NCBI RefSeq assembly: GCF_014656295.1
Contig: NZ_BNCD01000007.1
Span: 186,001 to 250,000, forward strand
Length of the DNA: 64,000 nucleotides
Direction: 5' to 3'
Origin: Streptomyces sulfonofaciens
Lineage (GTDB): Bacteria; Actinomycetota; Actinomycetes; Streptomycetales; Streptomycetaceae
The notes beneath the pieces are model-generated. The model was not told the origin of the DNA. It did no database searches and was given only the letters and a program-made list of their open reading frames with translations. Shown here piece by piece: positions 17,080 through 25,647 of this stretch (positions are counted from its first letter, which is position 1; each line of letters opens with the position of its first letter). Position numbers and translations under genes: made by a program.

Positions 17080-17924
17080 TGGGCCAGAAGGTAAACCCGC
17101 ACGGGTTCCGGCTCGGTGTCACCACCGACTTCAAGTCGCGGTGGTACGCCGACAAGCTCTACAAGGACTACGTCAAGGAAGACGTCGCCATCCGCCGGAT
17201 GATGACGCAGGGCATGGAGCGCGCCGGCATCTCCAAGGTGGAGATCGAGCGCACCCGTGACCGTGTACGGGTCGACATCCACACCGCGCGCCCCGGCATC
17301 GTCATCGGCCGCCGCGGCGCCGAGGCCGACCGCATCCGCGGCGACCTGGAGAAGCTCACCGGCAAGCAGGTCCAGCTCAACATCCTCGAGGTCAAGAACC
17401 CCGAGACCGATGCCCAGTTGGTCGCGCAGGCCGTCGCCGAGCAGCTCTCCTCCCGCGTCTCCTTCCGCCGCGCCATGCGCAAGAGCATGCAGTCGTCGAT
17501 GAAGGCGGGCGCCAAGGGCATCAAGATCCAGTGCGGTGGCCGCCTCGGCGGCGCCGAGATGTCCCGCTCGGAGTTCTACCGCGAGGGCCGTGTGCCCCTG
17601 CACACGCTCCGTGCGAACGTCGACTACGGCTTCTTCGAGGCCAAGACCACCTTCGGCCGCATCGGCGTGAAGGTCTGGATCTACAAGGGCGACGTCAAGA
17701 ACATCGCCGAGGTCCGCGCGGAGAACGCGGCGGCCCGTGCCGGCAACCGCCCGGCCCGTGGTGGCGCCGACCGCCCGGCCCGCGGTGGCCGCGGTGGCGA
17801 GCGGGGCCGTGGCCGCAGGCCGCAGCAGCAGCCGAGCGCTGCTGCCGGTGCCGAGGCCGCCAAGGCCGAGGAAGGTGCCGCGGCTGCCGCGACGCCGGCC
17901 GAGACCAGTGGAACGGAGGCCTGA
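17079..17924 (+). CDS. rpsC: 30S ribosomal protein S3
   Basis: A 281-residue S3 at the mRNA entry tunnel with helicase activity. KH domain with VIGRRGAEADRIRGDL; C-terminal domain has GCGGRLGGAEMSRSE-type sequence (here QCGGRLGGAEMSRSEFY). Residues 222-281 form a long Arg/Gly then Ala/Glu-rich tail, the actinobacterial type. 5 nt before rplP. Confidence 0.97.
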   Translation: MGQKVNPHGFRLGVTTDFKSRWYADKLYKDYVKEDVAIRRMMTQGMERAGISKVEIERTRDRVRVDIHTARPGIVIGRRGAEADRIRGDLEKLTGKQVQLNILEVKNPETDAQLVAQAVAEQLSSRVSFRRAMRKSMQSSMKAGAKGIKIQCGGRLGGAEMSRSEFYREGRVPLHTLRANVDYGFFEAKTTFGRIGVKVWIYKGDVKNIAEVRAENAAARAGNRPARGGADRPARGGRGGERGRGRRPQQQPSAAAGAEAAKAEEGAAAAATPAETSGTEA

Positions 17925-17929
17925 CCGAC

Positions 17930-18349
17930 ATGCTGATCCCCCGTAGGGTCAAGCACCGCAAGCAGCACCACCCGAAGCGCAGCGGTATGTCCAAGGGTGG
18001 TACGCAGGTTGCGTTCGGTGAGTTCGGCATCCAGGCCCTCACCCCGGCTTATGTGACGAACCGCCAGATCGAGGCGGCTCGTATCGCGATGACCCGCCAC
18101 ATCAAGCGTGGCGGCAAGGTCTGGATCAACATCTACCCGGACCGCCCGCTCACCAAGAAGCCCGCCGAGACCCGCATGGGTTCCGGTAAGGGTTCGCCGG
18201 AGTGGTGGATCGCGAACGTCAAGCCGGGACGGGTGATGTTCGAGCTGTCCTACCCGAACGAGAAGATTGCGCGTGAGGCGCTTACCCGCGCTGCTCACAA
18301 GCTTCCGATGAAGTGCCGCATTGTCCGGCGCGAGGCAGGTGAAGCGTGA
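17930..18349 (+). CDS. rplP: 50S ribosomal protein L16
   Basis: A 139-residue L16 at the A-site side of the PTC. The start is ATG 17930 (MLIPRRVKHRKQHHPKRSGMSKGG). RMGSGKGSPEWWIANVKPGRVMFEL is the conserved core, and the evernimicin-site region is normal. TGA overlaps rpmC by one base. Confidence 0.97.
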   Translation: MLIPRRVKHRKQHHPKRSGMSKGGTQVAFGEFGIQALTPAYVTNRQIEAARIAMTRHIKRGGKVWINIYPDRPLTKKPAETRMGSGKGSPEWWIANVKPGRVMFELSYPNEKIAREALTRAAHKLPMKCRIVRREAGEA

Positions 18350-18573
18350 TGTCGGCCGGTATCAAGGCCTCCGAGCTGCGCGAGCTGGGCAACGAGGAGC
18401 TTCTCGGCAAGCTCCGCGAGGCCAAGGAAGAGCTGTTCAACCTCCGCTTCCAGGCGGCGACCGGTCAGCTCGAGAACCACGGCCGGCTGAAGGCCGTCCG
18501 CAAGGACATCGCCCGGATCTACACCCTGATGCGCGAGCGTGAGCTGGGCATCGAGACGGTGGAGAGCGCCTGA
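18349..18573 (+). CDS. rpmC: 50S ribosomal protein L29
   Basis: A 74-residue L29 next to L23 at the tunnel exit. ATG 18349 (MSAGIKASELRELGNEELLGKL) overlaps the rplP TGA by one base; a GTG at 18346 is an alternative giving one more residue. EELFNLRFQAATGQLENHGRLKAVRKDIARI is the family signature. TGA overlaps rpsQ. Confidence 0.97.
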   Translation: MSAGIKASELRELGNEELLGKLREAKEELFNLRFQAATGQLENHGRLKAVRKDIARIYTLMRERELGIETVESA

Positions 18574-18872
18574 TGAGCGAGACGAACGTGACTGAGACTG
18601 CAAGCAAGAGCGGCTCCGCCGAGCGCGGCTTCCGCAAGACCCGTGAGGGTCTCGTCGTCAGCGACAAGATGGACAAGACCGTCGTCGTCGCTGTCGAGGA
18701 CCGCGTCAAGCACGCGCTGTACGGCAAGGTCATCCGCCGTACCAGCAAGCTCAAGGCGCACGACGAGCAGAACGCCGCGGGTGTCGGCGACCGCGTCCTC
18801 CTCATGGAGACCCGGCCGCTGTCCGCGACCAAGCGCTGGCGCGTCGTCGAGATCCTCGAGAAGGCGAAGTAA
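18573..18872 (+). CDS. rpsQ: 30S ribosomal protein S17
   Basis: A 99-residue S17, early-assembly 16S binder. The first 20 residues are a variable Ser/Thr-rich extension; the OB-fold starts at RGFRKTREGLVVSDKMDKTVVV. ATG overlaps the rpmC stop. A 147-nt gap with a 9-bp hairpin follows, which divides the S10-spc transcript. Confidence 0.97.
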   Translation: MSETNVTETASKSGSAERGFRKTREGLVVSDKMDKTVVVAVEDRVKHALYGKVIRRTSKLKAHDEQNAAGVGDRVLLMETRPLSATKRWRVVEILEKAK

Positions 18873-18875
18873 TCC

Positions 18876-18896
18876 TGCGGGGTCGAAGACCCCGCA
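18876..18896 (+). terminator. Hairpin between rpsQ and rplN
   Basis: Perfect 9-bp stem TGCGGGGTC/GACCCCGCA with a GAA loop, no T-run. It may be a partial terminator or processing site at the S10/spc boundary rather than a full stop, since no promoter is evident before rplN. Confidence 0.4.
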
Positions 18897-19019
18897 TGCC
18901 CCCGCTGGAGGCTCCCGCCGCCCGGGTCCACGGACCCGGCCGGCGGGCCCCCAGCACCAGTTCCGCCAGGCTCTCCGGGGTTGCCCCGGGGGGAACCGGC
19001 AGACGATCAGGAGAAAGAC

Positions 19020-19388
19020 GTGATCCAGCAGGAGTCGCGGCTTCGCGTCGCCGACAACACCGGTGCCAAGGAGATCCTTTGCATCCGTGTTCTCGGTGGC
19101 TCGGGCCGCCGCTACGCGGGCATCGGTGACGTCATCGTCGCCACCGTCAAGGACGCGATCCCCGGTGGCAACGTGAAGAAGGGTGACGTCGTCAAGGCGG
19201 TCATCGTTCGCACCGTCAAGGAGCGCCGCCGCCCGGACGGCTCGTACATCCGCTTCGACGAGAACGCCGCCGTCATTCTGAGGAACGACGGCGACCCCCG
19301 CGGCACCCGTATCTTCGGCCCCGTCGGCCGTGAGCTGCGCGAGAAGAAGTTCATGAAGATCATCTCGCTCGCGCCGGAGGTGCTGTAG
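19020..19388 (+). CDS. rplN: 50S ribosomal protein L14
   Basis: A 122-residue L14 at the subunit interface (bridges B5/B8). GTG start at 19020 (IQQESRLRVADNTGAKEILCI) behind AGGAGAAAG; upstream in-frame codons lie in the intergenic gap. RPDGSYIRFDENAAVIL and GTRIFGPVGRELR are typical. 2 nt before rplX. Confidence 0.97.
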   Translation: MIQQESRLRVADNTGAKEILCIRVLGGSGRRYAGIGDVIVATVKDAIPGGNVKKGDVVKAVIVRTVKERRRPDGSYIRFDENAAVILRNDGDPRGTRIFGPVGRELREKKFMKIISLAPEVL

Positions 19389-19390
19389 GC

Positions 19391-19714
19391 ATGAAGATCA
19401 AGAAGGGCGACCTGGTCCAGGTCATCACCGGTAAGGACAAGGGCAAGCAGGGCAAGGTCATCGCGGCCTACCCGAAGCTCGACCGCGTCCTCGTCGAGGG
19501 TGTCAACCGGGTCAAGAAGCACACCAAGACCGGCCAGACCGCGCGCGGCTCGAAGACCGGTGGCATCGTGACCACCGAGGCCCCGATCCACGTGAGCAAC
19601 GTCCAGCTCGTGGTGGAGAAGGACGGCAAGAAGGTCGTCACCCGCGTCGGTTACCGCTTCGACGATGAGGGCAACAAGATCCGCGTTGCCAAGCGGACCG
19701 GTGAGGACATCTGA
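19391..19714 (+). CDS. rplX: 50S ribosomal protein L24
   Basis: A 107-residue L24, an assembly initiator of the 50S subunit. KOW motif at the N-terminus: KGDLVQVITGKDKGKQGKV. VEGVNRVKKHTK follows. TGA overlaps the rplE ATG by one base. Confidence 0.98.
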   Translation: MKIKKGDLVQVITGKDKGKQGKVIAAYPKLDRVLVEGVNRVKKHTKTGQTARGSKTGGIVTTEAPIHVSNVQLVVEKDGKKVVTRVGYRFDDEGNKIRVAKRTGEDI

Positions 19715-20274
19715 TGACTGCTGCCACCATTGCGCCGCGTCTGAAGACGCGCTACCGCGAAGAGATCATCGGCAAGCTGCGTGACGAGTTCAAGTACGAG
19801 AACGTCATGCAGGTGCCCGGTCTGGTAAAGATCGTGGTCAACATGGGTGTGGGCGACGCCGCCCGCGACTCCAAGCTGATCGAGGGCGCCATCCGCGACC
19901 TCGCCACGATCACCGGCCAGAAGCCGGCCGTCACCAAGGCCCGGAAGTCGATCGCGCAGTTCAAGCTGCGCGAGGGCCAGCCGATCGGAGCGCACGTCAC
20001 GCTCCGTGGCGACCGGATGTGGGAGTTCCTCGACCGCACCCTGTCGCTGGCGCTGCCGCGCATCCGTGACTTCCGCGGTCTGTCCCCCAAGCAGTTCGAC
20101 GGCCGGGGCAACTACACCTTCGGTCTCACGGAGCAGGTCATGTTCCACGAGATCGACCAGGACAAGATCGACCGCGTCCGGGGTATGGACATCACCGTGG
20201 TCACCACGGCGACCAACGACGATGAGGGCCGTGCGCTGCTCCGTCACCTCGGCTTCCCGTTCAAGGAGGCGTGA
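19714..20274 (+). CDS. rplE: 50S ribosomal protein L5
   Basis: A 186-residue L5, 5S rRNA binder of the central protuberance that touches P-site tRNA. NVMQVPGLVKIVVNMGVGDA, ITGQKPAVTKARKSIAQFKLREG and the loop RDFRGLSPKQFDGRGNY are present. 5 nt before rpsN. Confidence 0.98.
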   Translation: MTAATIAPRLKTRYREEIIGKLRDEFKYENVMQVPGLVKIVVNMGVGDAARDSKLIEGAIRDLATITGQKPAVTKARKSIAQFKLREGQPIGAHVTLRGDRMWEFLDRTLSLALPRIRDFRGLSPKQFDGRGNYTFGLTEQVMFHEIDQDKIDRVRGMDITVVTTATNDDEGRALLRHLGFPFKEA

Positions 20275-20279
20275 GCGAG

Positions 20280-20465
20280 ATGGCGAAGAAGGCCCTGATC
20301 GCGAAGGCTGCCCGCAAGCCCAAGTTCGGCGTGCGTGCCTACACCCGCTGCCAGCGGTGCGGCCGTCCGCACTCCGTGTACCGCAAGTTCGGCCTCTGCC
20401 GTGTGTGCCTGCGTGAGATGGCACACCGCGGCGAGCTGCCGGGCGTCACCAAGAGCTCCTGGTAG
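20280..20465 (+). CDS. rpsN: 30S ribosomal protein S14, zinc-binding type
   Basis: A 61-residue S14 of the short zinc type, with two CxxC pairs: CQRC and CRVC. Start at ATG 20280 (MAKKALIAKAARKPKFGVRAY). Streptomycetes often carry a second, zinc-free S14 under Zur control; this is the zinc-replete copy within the spc operon. Confidence 0.97.
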   Translation: MAKKALIAKAARKPKFGVRAYTRCQRCGRPHSVYRKFGLCRVCLREMAHRGELPGVTKSSW

Positions 20466-20570
20466 TCACCACTACGCCGTAGGTCCCCGCGCCACACCTG
20501 CCCCGTCCCGGTACGGGGAGAGGGACGGCGCAGACAGGAAACCGCGGCGAGAAAGGCCATAGGCCACTTC

Positions 20571-20969
20571 ATGACCATGACCGATCCGATCGCAGACATG
20601 CTGACCCGTCTGCGGAACGCAAACTCGGCGTACCACGACAGCGTGGCGATGCCGCACAGCAAGATCAAGTCTCATATCGCGGAGATCCTCCAGCAGGAGG
20701 GTTTCATCACGGGTTGGAAGACCGAGGACGCCGAGGTCGGTAAGAACCTCGTCCTCGAGCTGAAGTTCGGCCCGAACCGCGAGCGCTCCATCGCGGGTAT
20801 CAAGCGGATCTCCAAGCCGGGTCTGCGGGTCTACGCGAAGTCCACCAACCTGCCGAAGGTGCTGGGTGGCCTGGGTGTGGCGATCATCTCCACGTCCCAC
20901 GGGCTCCTCACCGACAAGCAGGCCGGCAAGAAGGGTGTGGGCGGGGAAGTCCTCGCCTACGTCTGGTAA
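20571..20969 (+). CDS. rpsH: 30S ribosomal protein S8
   Basis: A 132-residue S8, central-domain 16S binder. TMTDPIADMLTRLRNANSAYHD start (ATG 20577 is an alternative, two residues shorter). STSHGLLTDKQAGKKGVGGEVLAYVW is the family C-terminus. 105 nt after rpsN and 20 nt before rplF. Confidence 0.98.
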   Translation: MTMTDPIADMLTRLRNANSAYHDSVAMPHSKIKSHIAEILQQEGFITGWKTEDAEVGKNLVLELKFGPNRERSIAGIKRISKPGLRVYAKSTNLPKVLGGLGVAIISTSHGLLTDKQAGKKGVGGEVLAYVW

Positions 20970-20989
20970 TTGGGAACGGAGGAAAAGCA

Positions 20990-21529
20990 ATGTCGCGTAT
21001 CGGCAAGCTCCCCATCCCGGTTCCCACCGGCGTGGATGTCACCATCGACGGCCGCACGGTGCAGGTGAAGGGCCCCAAGGGCGCCCTCTCCCACACCGTT
21101 GTCGCGCCGATCGAGATCGCTAAGGGCGAGGACGGCGTGCTGAACGTCACCCGCCCGAACGACGAGCGGCAGAACAAGGCCCTGCACGGCCTGTCCCGCA
21201 CGCTGGTGGCGAACATGATCACCGGTGTGACCACGGGATACGTCAAGAAGCTGGAGATCAGCGGCGTCGGTTACCGCGTCGTGGCGAAGGGCTCCAACCT
21301 GGAGTTCTCGCTGGGCTACAGCCACCCGATCCTCGTCGAGGCCCCCGAAGGCATCACCTTCAAGGTGGAGAACCCGACCCACTTCTCGGTCGAGGGCATC
21401 GACAAGCAGAAGGTCGGCGAGGTGGCTGCGAACATCCGCAAGCTGCGCAAGCCCGACCCGTACAAGGCCAAGGGTGTCAAGTACGAGGGCGAAGTGATCC
21501 GCCGCAAGGTCGGAAAGGCGGGTAAGTAA
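20990..21529 (+). CDS. rplF: 50S ribosomal protein L6
   Basis: A 179-residue L6 near the factor-binding site. Starts MSRIGKLPIPVPTGVDVTIDG; the C-terminal signature RKPDPYKAKGVKYEGEVIRRKVGK is present. Start codon behind GGAGGAAA. 3 nt before rplR. Confidence 0.98.
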   Translation: MSRIGKLPIPVPTGVDVTIDGRTVQVKGPKGALSHTVVAPIEIAKGEDGVLNVTRPNDERQNKALHGLSRTLVANMITGVTTGYVKKLEISGVGYRVVAKGSNLEFSLGYSHPILVEAPEGITFKVENPTHFSVEGIDKQKVGEVAANIRKLRKPDPYKAKGVKYEGEVIRRKVGKAGK

Positions 21530-21532
21530 GCC

Positions 21533-21916
21533 ATGGCATACGGCACGAAGATCGCCAAGGGTGACGCGTACAAGCGCGCCGCCATCAAGCGCCGCCACAT
21601 CCGGATCCGCAAGAAGGTCGCGGGCACGGCGGAGCGTCCGCGCCTGGTCGTGACGCGCTCCAACCGCCACATCGTGGCCCAGGTCATCGATGACCTGAAG
21701 GGTCACACCCTGGCGTCCGCGTCTACTCTGGACAGCTCGATCCGCGGTGGCGAGGGCGACAAGTCCGCGCTGGCCGGCAGGGTCGGCGCCCTGGTCGCCG
21801 AGCGCGCCAAGGCGGCGGGCGTCGAGGCCGTGGTGTTCGACCGCGGCGGCAACAAGTACGCCGGGCGCATCGCGGCCCTGGCGGACGCCGCCCGCGAGGC
21901 CGGGCTCAAGTTCTAG
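21533..21916 (+). CDS. rplR: 50S ribosomal protein L18
   Basis: A 127-residue L18 that binds 5S rRNA with L5. RRHIRIRKKVAGTAERPRLVV and VVFDRGGNKYAGRIAALADAAREAGLKF are diagnostic. The 64-nt gap to rpsE has no strong signal. Confidence 0.98.
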   Translation: MAYGTKIAKGDAYKRAAIKRRHIRIRKKVAGTAERPRLVVTRSNRHIVAQVIDDLKGHTLASASTLDSSIRGGEGDKSALAGRVGALVAERAKAAGVEAVVFDRGGNKYAGRIAALADAAREAGLKF

Positions 21917-21980
21917 CCGCCCGTCGCGTCAGCGATCGAGGTCGCTGCGTAGCTAGCGGAAACGAAGAGAGGTAATTCCA

Positions 21981-22586
21981 ATGGCTGGACCCCAGCGCCG
22001 CGGAAGCGGTGCCGGTGGCGGCGAGCGGCGGGACCGGAAGGGCCGTGACGGCGGCGCGGCTGCCGCCGAGAAGACCGCGTACGTTGAGCGCGTCGTCGCG
22101 ATCAACCGCGTCGCCAAGGTTGTCAAGGGTGGTCGTCGTTTCAGCTTCACCGCGCTGGTCGTGGTGGGCGACGGTGACGGCACCGTGGGTGTCGGATACG
22201 GCAAGGCCAAGGAGGTGCCGGCCGCCATCGCCAAGGGTGTCGAGGAGGCCAAGAAGCACTTCTTCAAGGTCCCCCGGATCCAGGGCACCATCCCGCACCC
22301 GATCCAGGGTGAGAAGGCCGCGGGCGTCGTCCTGCTCAAGCCGGCTTCCCCCGGTACCGGCGTGATCGCCGGTGGCCCGGTGCGTGCCGTGCTGGAGTGC
22401 GCCGGCGTCCACGACATCCTGTCGAAGTCGCTCGGCTCCGACAACGCGATCAACATCGTGCACGCCACCGTGGAGGCCCTGAAGGGCCTGCAGCGTCCCG
22501 AGGAGATCGCGGCCCGCCGCGGTCTGCCCCTGGAGGACGTGGCTCCCGCGGCCCTGCTGCGTGCGCGTGCCGGGGCGGGTGTCTGA
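21981..22586 (+). CDS. rpsE: 30S ribosomal protein S5
   Basis: A 201-residue S5 involved in fidelity and mRNA helicase activity. Residues 1-30 are a Gly/Arg-rich extension; the dsRNA-binding domain starts at YVERVVAINRVAKVVKGGRRFSF, and LKPASPGTGVIAGGPVRAVLE is the conserved core. Stop overlaps rpmD by one base. Confidence 0.98.
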   Translation: MAGPQRRGSGAGGGERRDRKGRDGGAAAAEKTAYVERVVAINRVAKVVKGGRRFSFTALVVVGDGDGTVGVGYGKAKEVPAAIAKGVEEAKKHFFKVPRIQGTIPHPIQGEKAAGVVLLKPASPGTGVIAGGPVRAVLECAGVHDILSKSLGSDNAINIVHATVEALKGLQRPEEIAARRGLPLEDVAPAALLRARAGAGV

Positions 22587-22768
22587 TGTCCCGCCTCAAG
22601 ATCACGCAGACGAAGTCGTACATCGGCAGCAAGCAGAACCACCGTGACACCCTTCGTTCGCTCGGTCTCAAGCGAGTCAACGACGTGGTCGTCAAGGAGG
22701 ACCGCCCCGAGTTCCGCGGCATGGTGCACACCGTCCGCCACCTCGTGACGGTCGAGGAGGTCGACTGA
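22586..22768 (+). CDS. rpmD: 50S ribosomal protein L30
   Basis: A 60-residue L30. SRLKITQTKSYIGSKQNHRDTLRSLGLKRVN is the full family signature. ATG overlaps the rpsE TGA by one base; rplO starts 2 nt after its stop. Confidence 0.97.
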   Translation: MSRLKITQTKSYIGSKQNHRDTLRSLGLKRVNDVVVKEDRPEFRGMVHTVRHLVTVEEVD

Positions 22769-22770
22769 TC

Positions 22771-23223
22771 ATGGCGGAGCAGAAGCCGCTCAAGATCCAC
22801 AACCTCCGTCCGGCCCCCGGTGCCAAGACCGCCAAGACCCGTGTCGGTCGTGGTGAGGCGTCGAAGGGCAAGACGGCCGGTCGTGGTACCAAGGGCACCA
22901 AGGCCCGCTACCAGGTTCCGGAGCGCTTCGAGGGCGGCCAGATGCCGCTCCACATGCGGCTCCCGAAGCTGAAGGGCTTCAAGAACCCGTTCAGGACCGA
23001 GTACCAGGTCGTCAACCTCGACAAGCTCGCGGTCCTCTACCCCGAGGGTGGCGACGTCACGGTGGCCGACCTCGTCGCCAAGGGTGCCGTTCGCAAGAAC
23101 AGCCCGGTCAAGGTCCTCGGCCAGGGCGAGGTCTCCGTGGCGCTGCGGGTGACGGTGGACGCCGTCTCCGGCTCCGCCAAGGAGAAGATCACCGCCGCGG
23201 GCGGTAGCGTCACCGAGGCCTGA
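22771..23223 (+). CDS. rplO: 50S ribosomal protein L15
   Basis: A 150-residue L15, late-assembly 50S protein. LKIHNLRPAPGAKTAKTRVGRGEASKGKTAGRGTKG is the glycine-rich arm and GGQMPLHMRLPKLKGF the core. A 15-bp terminator follows, so the spc operon ends here and secY needs its own promoter. Confidence 0.98.
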   Translation: MAEQKPLKIHNLRPAPGAKTAKTRVGRGEASKGKTAGRGTKGTKARYQVPERFEGGQMPLHMRLPKLKGFKNPFRTEYQVVNLDKLAVLYPEGGDVTVADLVAKGAVRKNSPVKVLGQGEVSVALRVTVDAVSGSAKEKITAAGGSVTEA

Positions 23224-23242
23224 GCAGGTGACCTGAATCACG

Positions 23243-23280
23243 CCAACCGGGGATACCGCAAATGGGGTATCCCCGGTTGG
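23243..23280 (+). terminator. Terminator of the spc operon
   Basis: Perfect 15-bp stem, arms CCAACCGGGGATACC (23243-23257) and its complement (23266-23280), 8-nt loop, followed by TCATTCC. In the following gap TAAGGT (23307) and TTGACA (23368) are possible parts of a secY promoter, but neither has a matching partner. Confidence 0.88.
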
Positions 23281-23444
23281 TCATTCCACGGGGGCAGTGT
23301 CGCCGGTAAGGTGGCCTGCACTGCCAACTTTCGCGCGCTGGCGCCAGGCGGTGCCAGCACACGCGGGTTGACAGCCACATACTTGTCGAACCTCAAGACC
23401 GTCACCTCTGACGCACGCGCGCGGGGGTCGCTGCAGGAGGCACC

Positions 23445-24758
23445 GTGCTCACCGCGTTCGCCCGGGCGTTCAGGACGCCCGACCTGCGCAAGAAGCTGCT
23501 CTTCTCGCTCGGCATCATCGTGGTGTACCGGATCGGTACGCACATCCCGATTCCCGGCGTCAGCTACAAGAACGTCCAGACCTGTATGGACCAGGCGAGT
23601 GCCAACCAGGGTCTGTTCGGTCTCGTGAACATGTTCAGTGGTGGCGCGCTGCTCCAGATCACGGTCTTCGCGCTCGGCATCATGCCGTACATCACGGCGA
23701 GCATCATTCTCCAACTGCTGACCGTGGTGATCCCCCGTCTGGAGGCCCTGAAGAAGGAGGGCCAGGCGGGCACCACCAAGATCACGCAGTACACCCGGTA
23801 CCTGACGGTCGCGCTGGCCGTGCTCCAGGGCACCGGCCTGGTGGCCACCGCCCGCAGCGGCGCGCTGTTCCAGGGCTGCCCGGTGGCCGGTCAGATCGTG
23901 CCGGACCAGTCGATCTTCACCACCATCGTCATGGTCGTGACCATGACGGCCGGTACGGGCGTCGTGATGTGGCTCGGCGAGCTGATCACCGACCGCGGCA
24001 TCGGCAACGGCATGTCGATCCTGATGTTCATCTCGATCTGCGCGACCTTCCCGTCCCGCCTCTGGGCGATCAAGAAGCAGGGTTCGCTCGCGGGCGGCTG
24101 GATCGAGTTCGGCACGGTCATCCTGATCGGCCTGATCATGGTCGGCCTGGTGGTCTTCGTGGAGCAGGCCCAGCGCCGCATTCCGGTCCAGTACGCGAAA
24201 CGGATGATCGGTCGACGCTCGTACGGCGGTACGTCCACGTACATTCCGCTGAAGGTCAACCAGGCGGGTGTGATCCCCGTCATCTTCGCGTCGTCGCTGC
24301 TCTACATCCCGGCGTTGGTCGCCCAGTTCGCCAGCGGTAATTCCGCGTGGAAAACCTGGATCCAGACCAACCTCACCAAGGGTGACCACCCGATTTACAT
24401 CGCGATGTACTTCCTCCTGATCGTGTTCTTCGCCTTCTTCTACGTGGCGATCTCGTTCAACCCCGAGGAAGTCGCCGACAACATGAAGAAGTATGGTGGT
24501 TTCATCCCCGGCATCCGTGCCGGGCGCCCGACCGCTGAATACCTGGGTTATGTGCTCAACCGCATCACCTGGCCGGGTTCGCTGTATCTGGGTCTGATCG
24601 CCCTTGTGCCAACGGTGGCACTGGTCGTCTTCGGCGCGAGCCAGAACTTCCCGTTCGGTGGTACCAGCATCCTGATCATCGTAGGTGTGGGTCTGGAGAC
24701 GGTGAAGCAGATCGAGAGCCAGCTTCAGCAGCGCAACTACGAAGGGTTCCTCCGCTGA
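23445..24758 (+). CDS. secY: Protein translocase subunit SecY
   Basis: A 437-residue channel of the Sec translocon with ten membrane segments; exports unfolded proteins with SecE, SecG and SecA. GTG start (LTAFARAFRTPDLRKKLLFSLGI) behind GCAGGAGG. GIMPYITASIILQLL (plug/TM2 region) and RITWPGSLYLGLIALVP are typical. Stop overlaps the adk ATG by one base. Confidence 0.98.
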   Translation: MLTAFARAFRTPDLRKKLLFSLGIIVVYRIGTHIPIPGVSYKNVQTCMDQASANQGLFGLVNMFSGGALLQITVFALGIMPYITASIILQLLTVVIPRLEALKKEGQAGTTKITQYTRYLTVALAVLQGTGLVATARSGALFQGCPVAGQIVPDQSIFTTIVMVVTMTAGTGVVMWLGELITDRGIGNGMSILMFISICATFPSRLWAIKKQGSLAGGWIEFGTVILIGLIMVGLVVFVEQAQRRIPVQYAKRMIGRRSYGGTSTYIPLKVNQAGVIPVIFASSLLYIPALVAQFASGNSAWKTWIQTNLTKGDHPIYIAMYFLLIVFFAFFYVAISFNPEEVADNMKKYGGFIPGIRAGRPTAEYLGYVLNRITWPGSLYLGLIALVPTVALVVFGASQNFPFGGTSILIIVGVGLETVKQIESQLQQRNYEGFLR

Positions 24759-25408
24759 TGCGAATCGTCCTCGTCGGACCGCCCGGTGCCGGCAAGGGAA
24801 CGCAGGCCGCGTACCTCGCCAAGAACCTGTCAATCCCACACATCTCGACGGGCGACCTGTTCCGGGCCAACATCAGCCAGGGCACCGAGCTGGGTACGCA
24901 GGCCAAGGCGTACATGGACGCCGGCAACCTCGTGCCCGACGAGATCACCATCGCCATGGCCAAGGACCGGATGTCGCAGCCGGACGCCGAGAACGGCTTC
25001 CTGCTGGACGGCTTCCCGAGGACCGTGGCGCAGGCGGAGGCGCTGGACGAGATGCTGAAGGCCGAGTCCATGAAGCTGGACGCGGTCCTGGACCTGGAGG
25101 TCCCCGAGGACGAGGTGGTGAAGCGGATCGCGGGCCGCCGCGTCTGCCGCAACGACGCGAGTCACGTCTTCCACGTCTCCTACGCCCCGCCCGCCCAGGA
25201 GCGCGTCTGCGACGTCTGCGGCGGCGAGCTGTACCAGCGCGAGGACGACAGCGAGGACACCGTCCGCAAGCGCCTCGAGGTCTACCACACGCAGACCGAA
25301 CCGGTGATCGACTACTACCGGGCCCAGGGCCTGGTGGTGACGATCTCGGCGCTCGGCAAGGTGGAGGACGTCACCGACCGTGCGATGAAGGCGCTCAGCG
25401 CCTCGTAG
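24758..25408 (+). CDS. adk: Adenylate kinase
   Basis: A 216-residue enzyme for ATP + AMP = 2 ADP. P-loop GPPGAGKGTQ (8-17), AMP site STGDLFRANI, and FLLDGFPRT. The long LID contains C-N-D-A-S-H and CDVC, a zinc-finger-like variant with an altered first half. Overlaps secY by one base, the usual secY-adk pair. Confidence 0.98.
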   Translation: MRIVLVGPPGAGKGTQAAYLAKNLSIPHISTGDLFRANISQGTELGTQAKAYMDAGNLVPDEITIAMAKDRMSQPDAENGFLLDGFPRTVAQAEALDEMLKAESMKLDAVLDLEVPEDEVVKRIAGRRVCRNDASHVFHVSYAPPAQERVCDVCGGELYQREDDSEDTVRKRLEVYHTQTEPVIDYYRAQGLVVTISALGKVEDVTDRAMKALSAS

Positions 25409-25411
25409 TGT

Positions 25412-25430
25412 CGCCCCCCCGTGGGGGGCG
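25412..25430 (+). terminator. Possible terminator after adk
   Basis: CGCCCCCC/GGGGGGCG stem with a 3-nt CGT loop, 4 nt after the adk stop. No T-run. A separate map promoter may exist at TAAGGT (25574-25579), 69 nt before map. Confidence 0.4.
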
Positions 25431-25647
25431 CGGGGAACCGCACGACCAGCAGCCGCGGACCCGTCCCCCGGCCATCGGCCCGGGGACCGCTCGCGGCGTG
25501 CCCGGACCGTCCACCGGCCCCGGGCGGCTGCTCGCGGGGTTCCCCGCGTCCCTTACGCGGGCACCGGTGGCCGTAAGGTGGAAGGCCGGTACCCACGGGC
25601 CGCCGGGCCCGCCCGCCCACACCGGCCAAGAAAGGCAACCAGCCGCC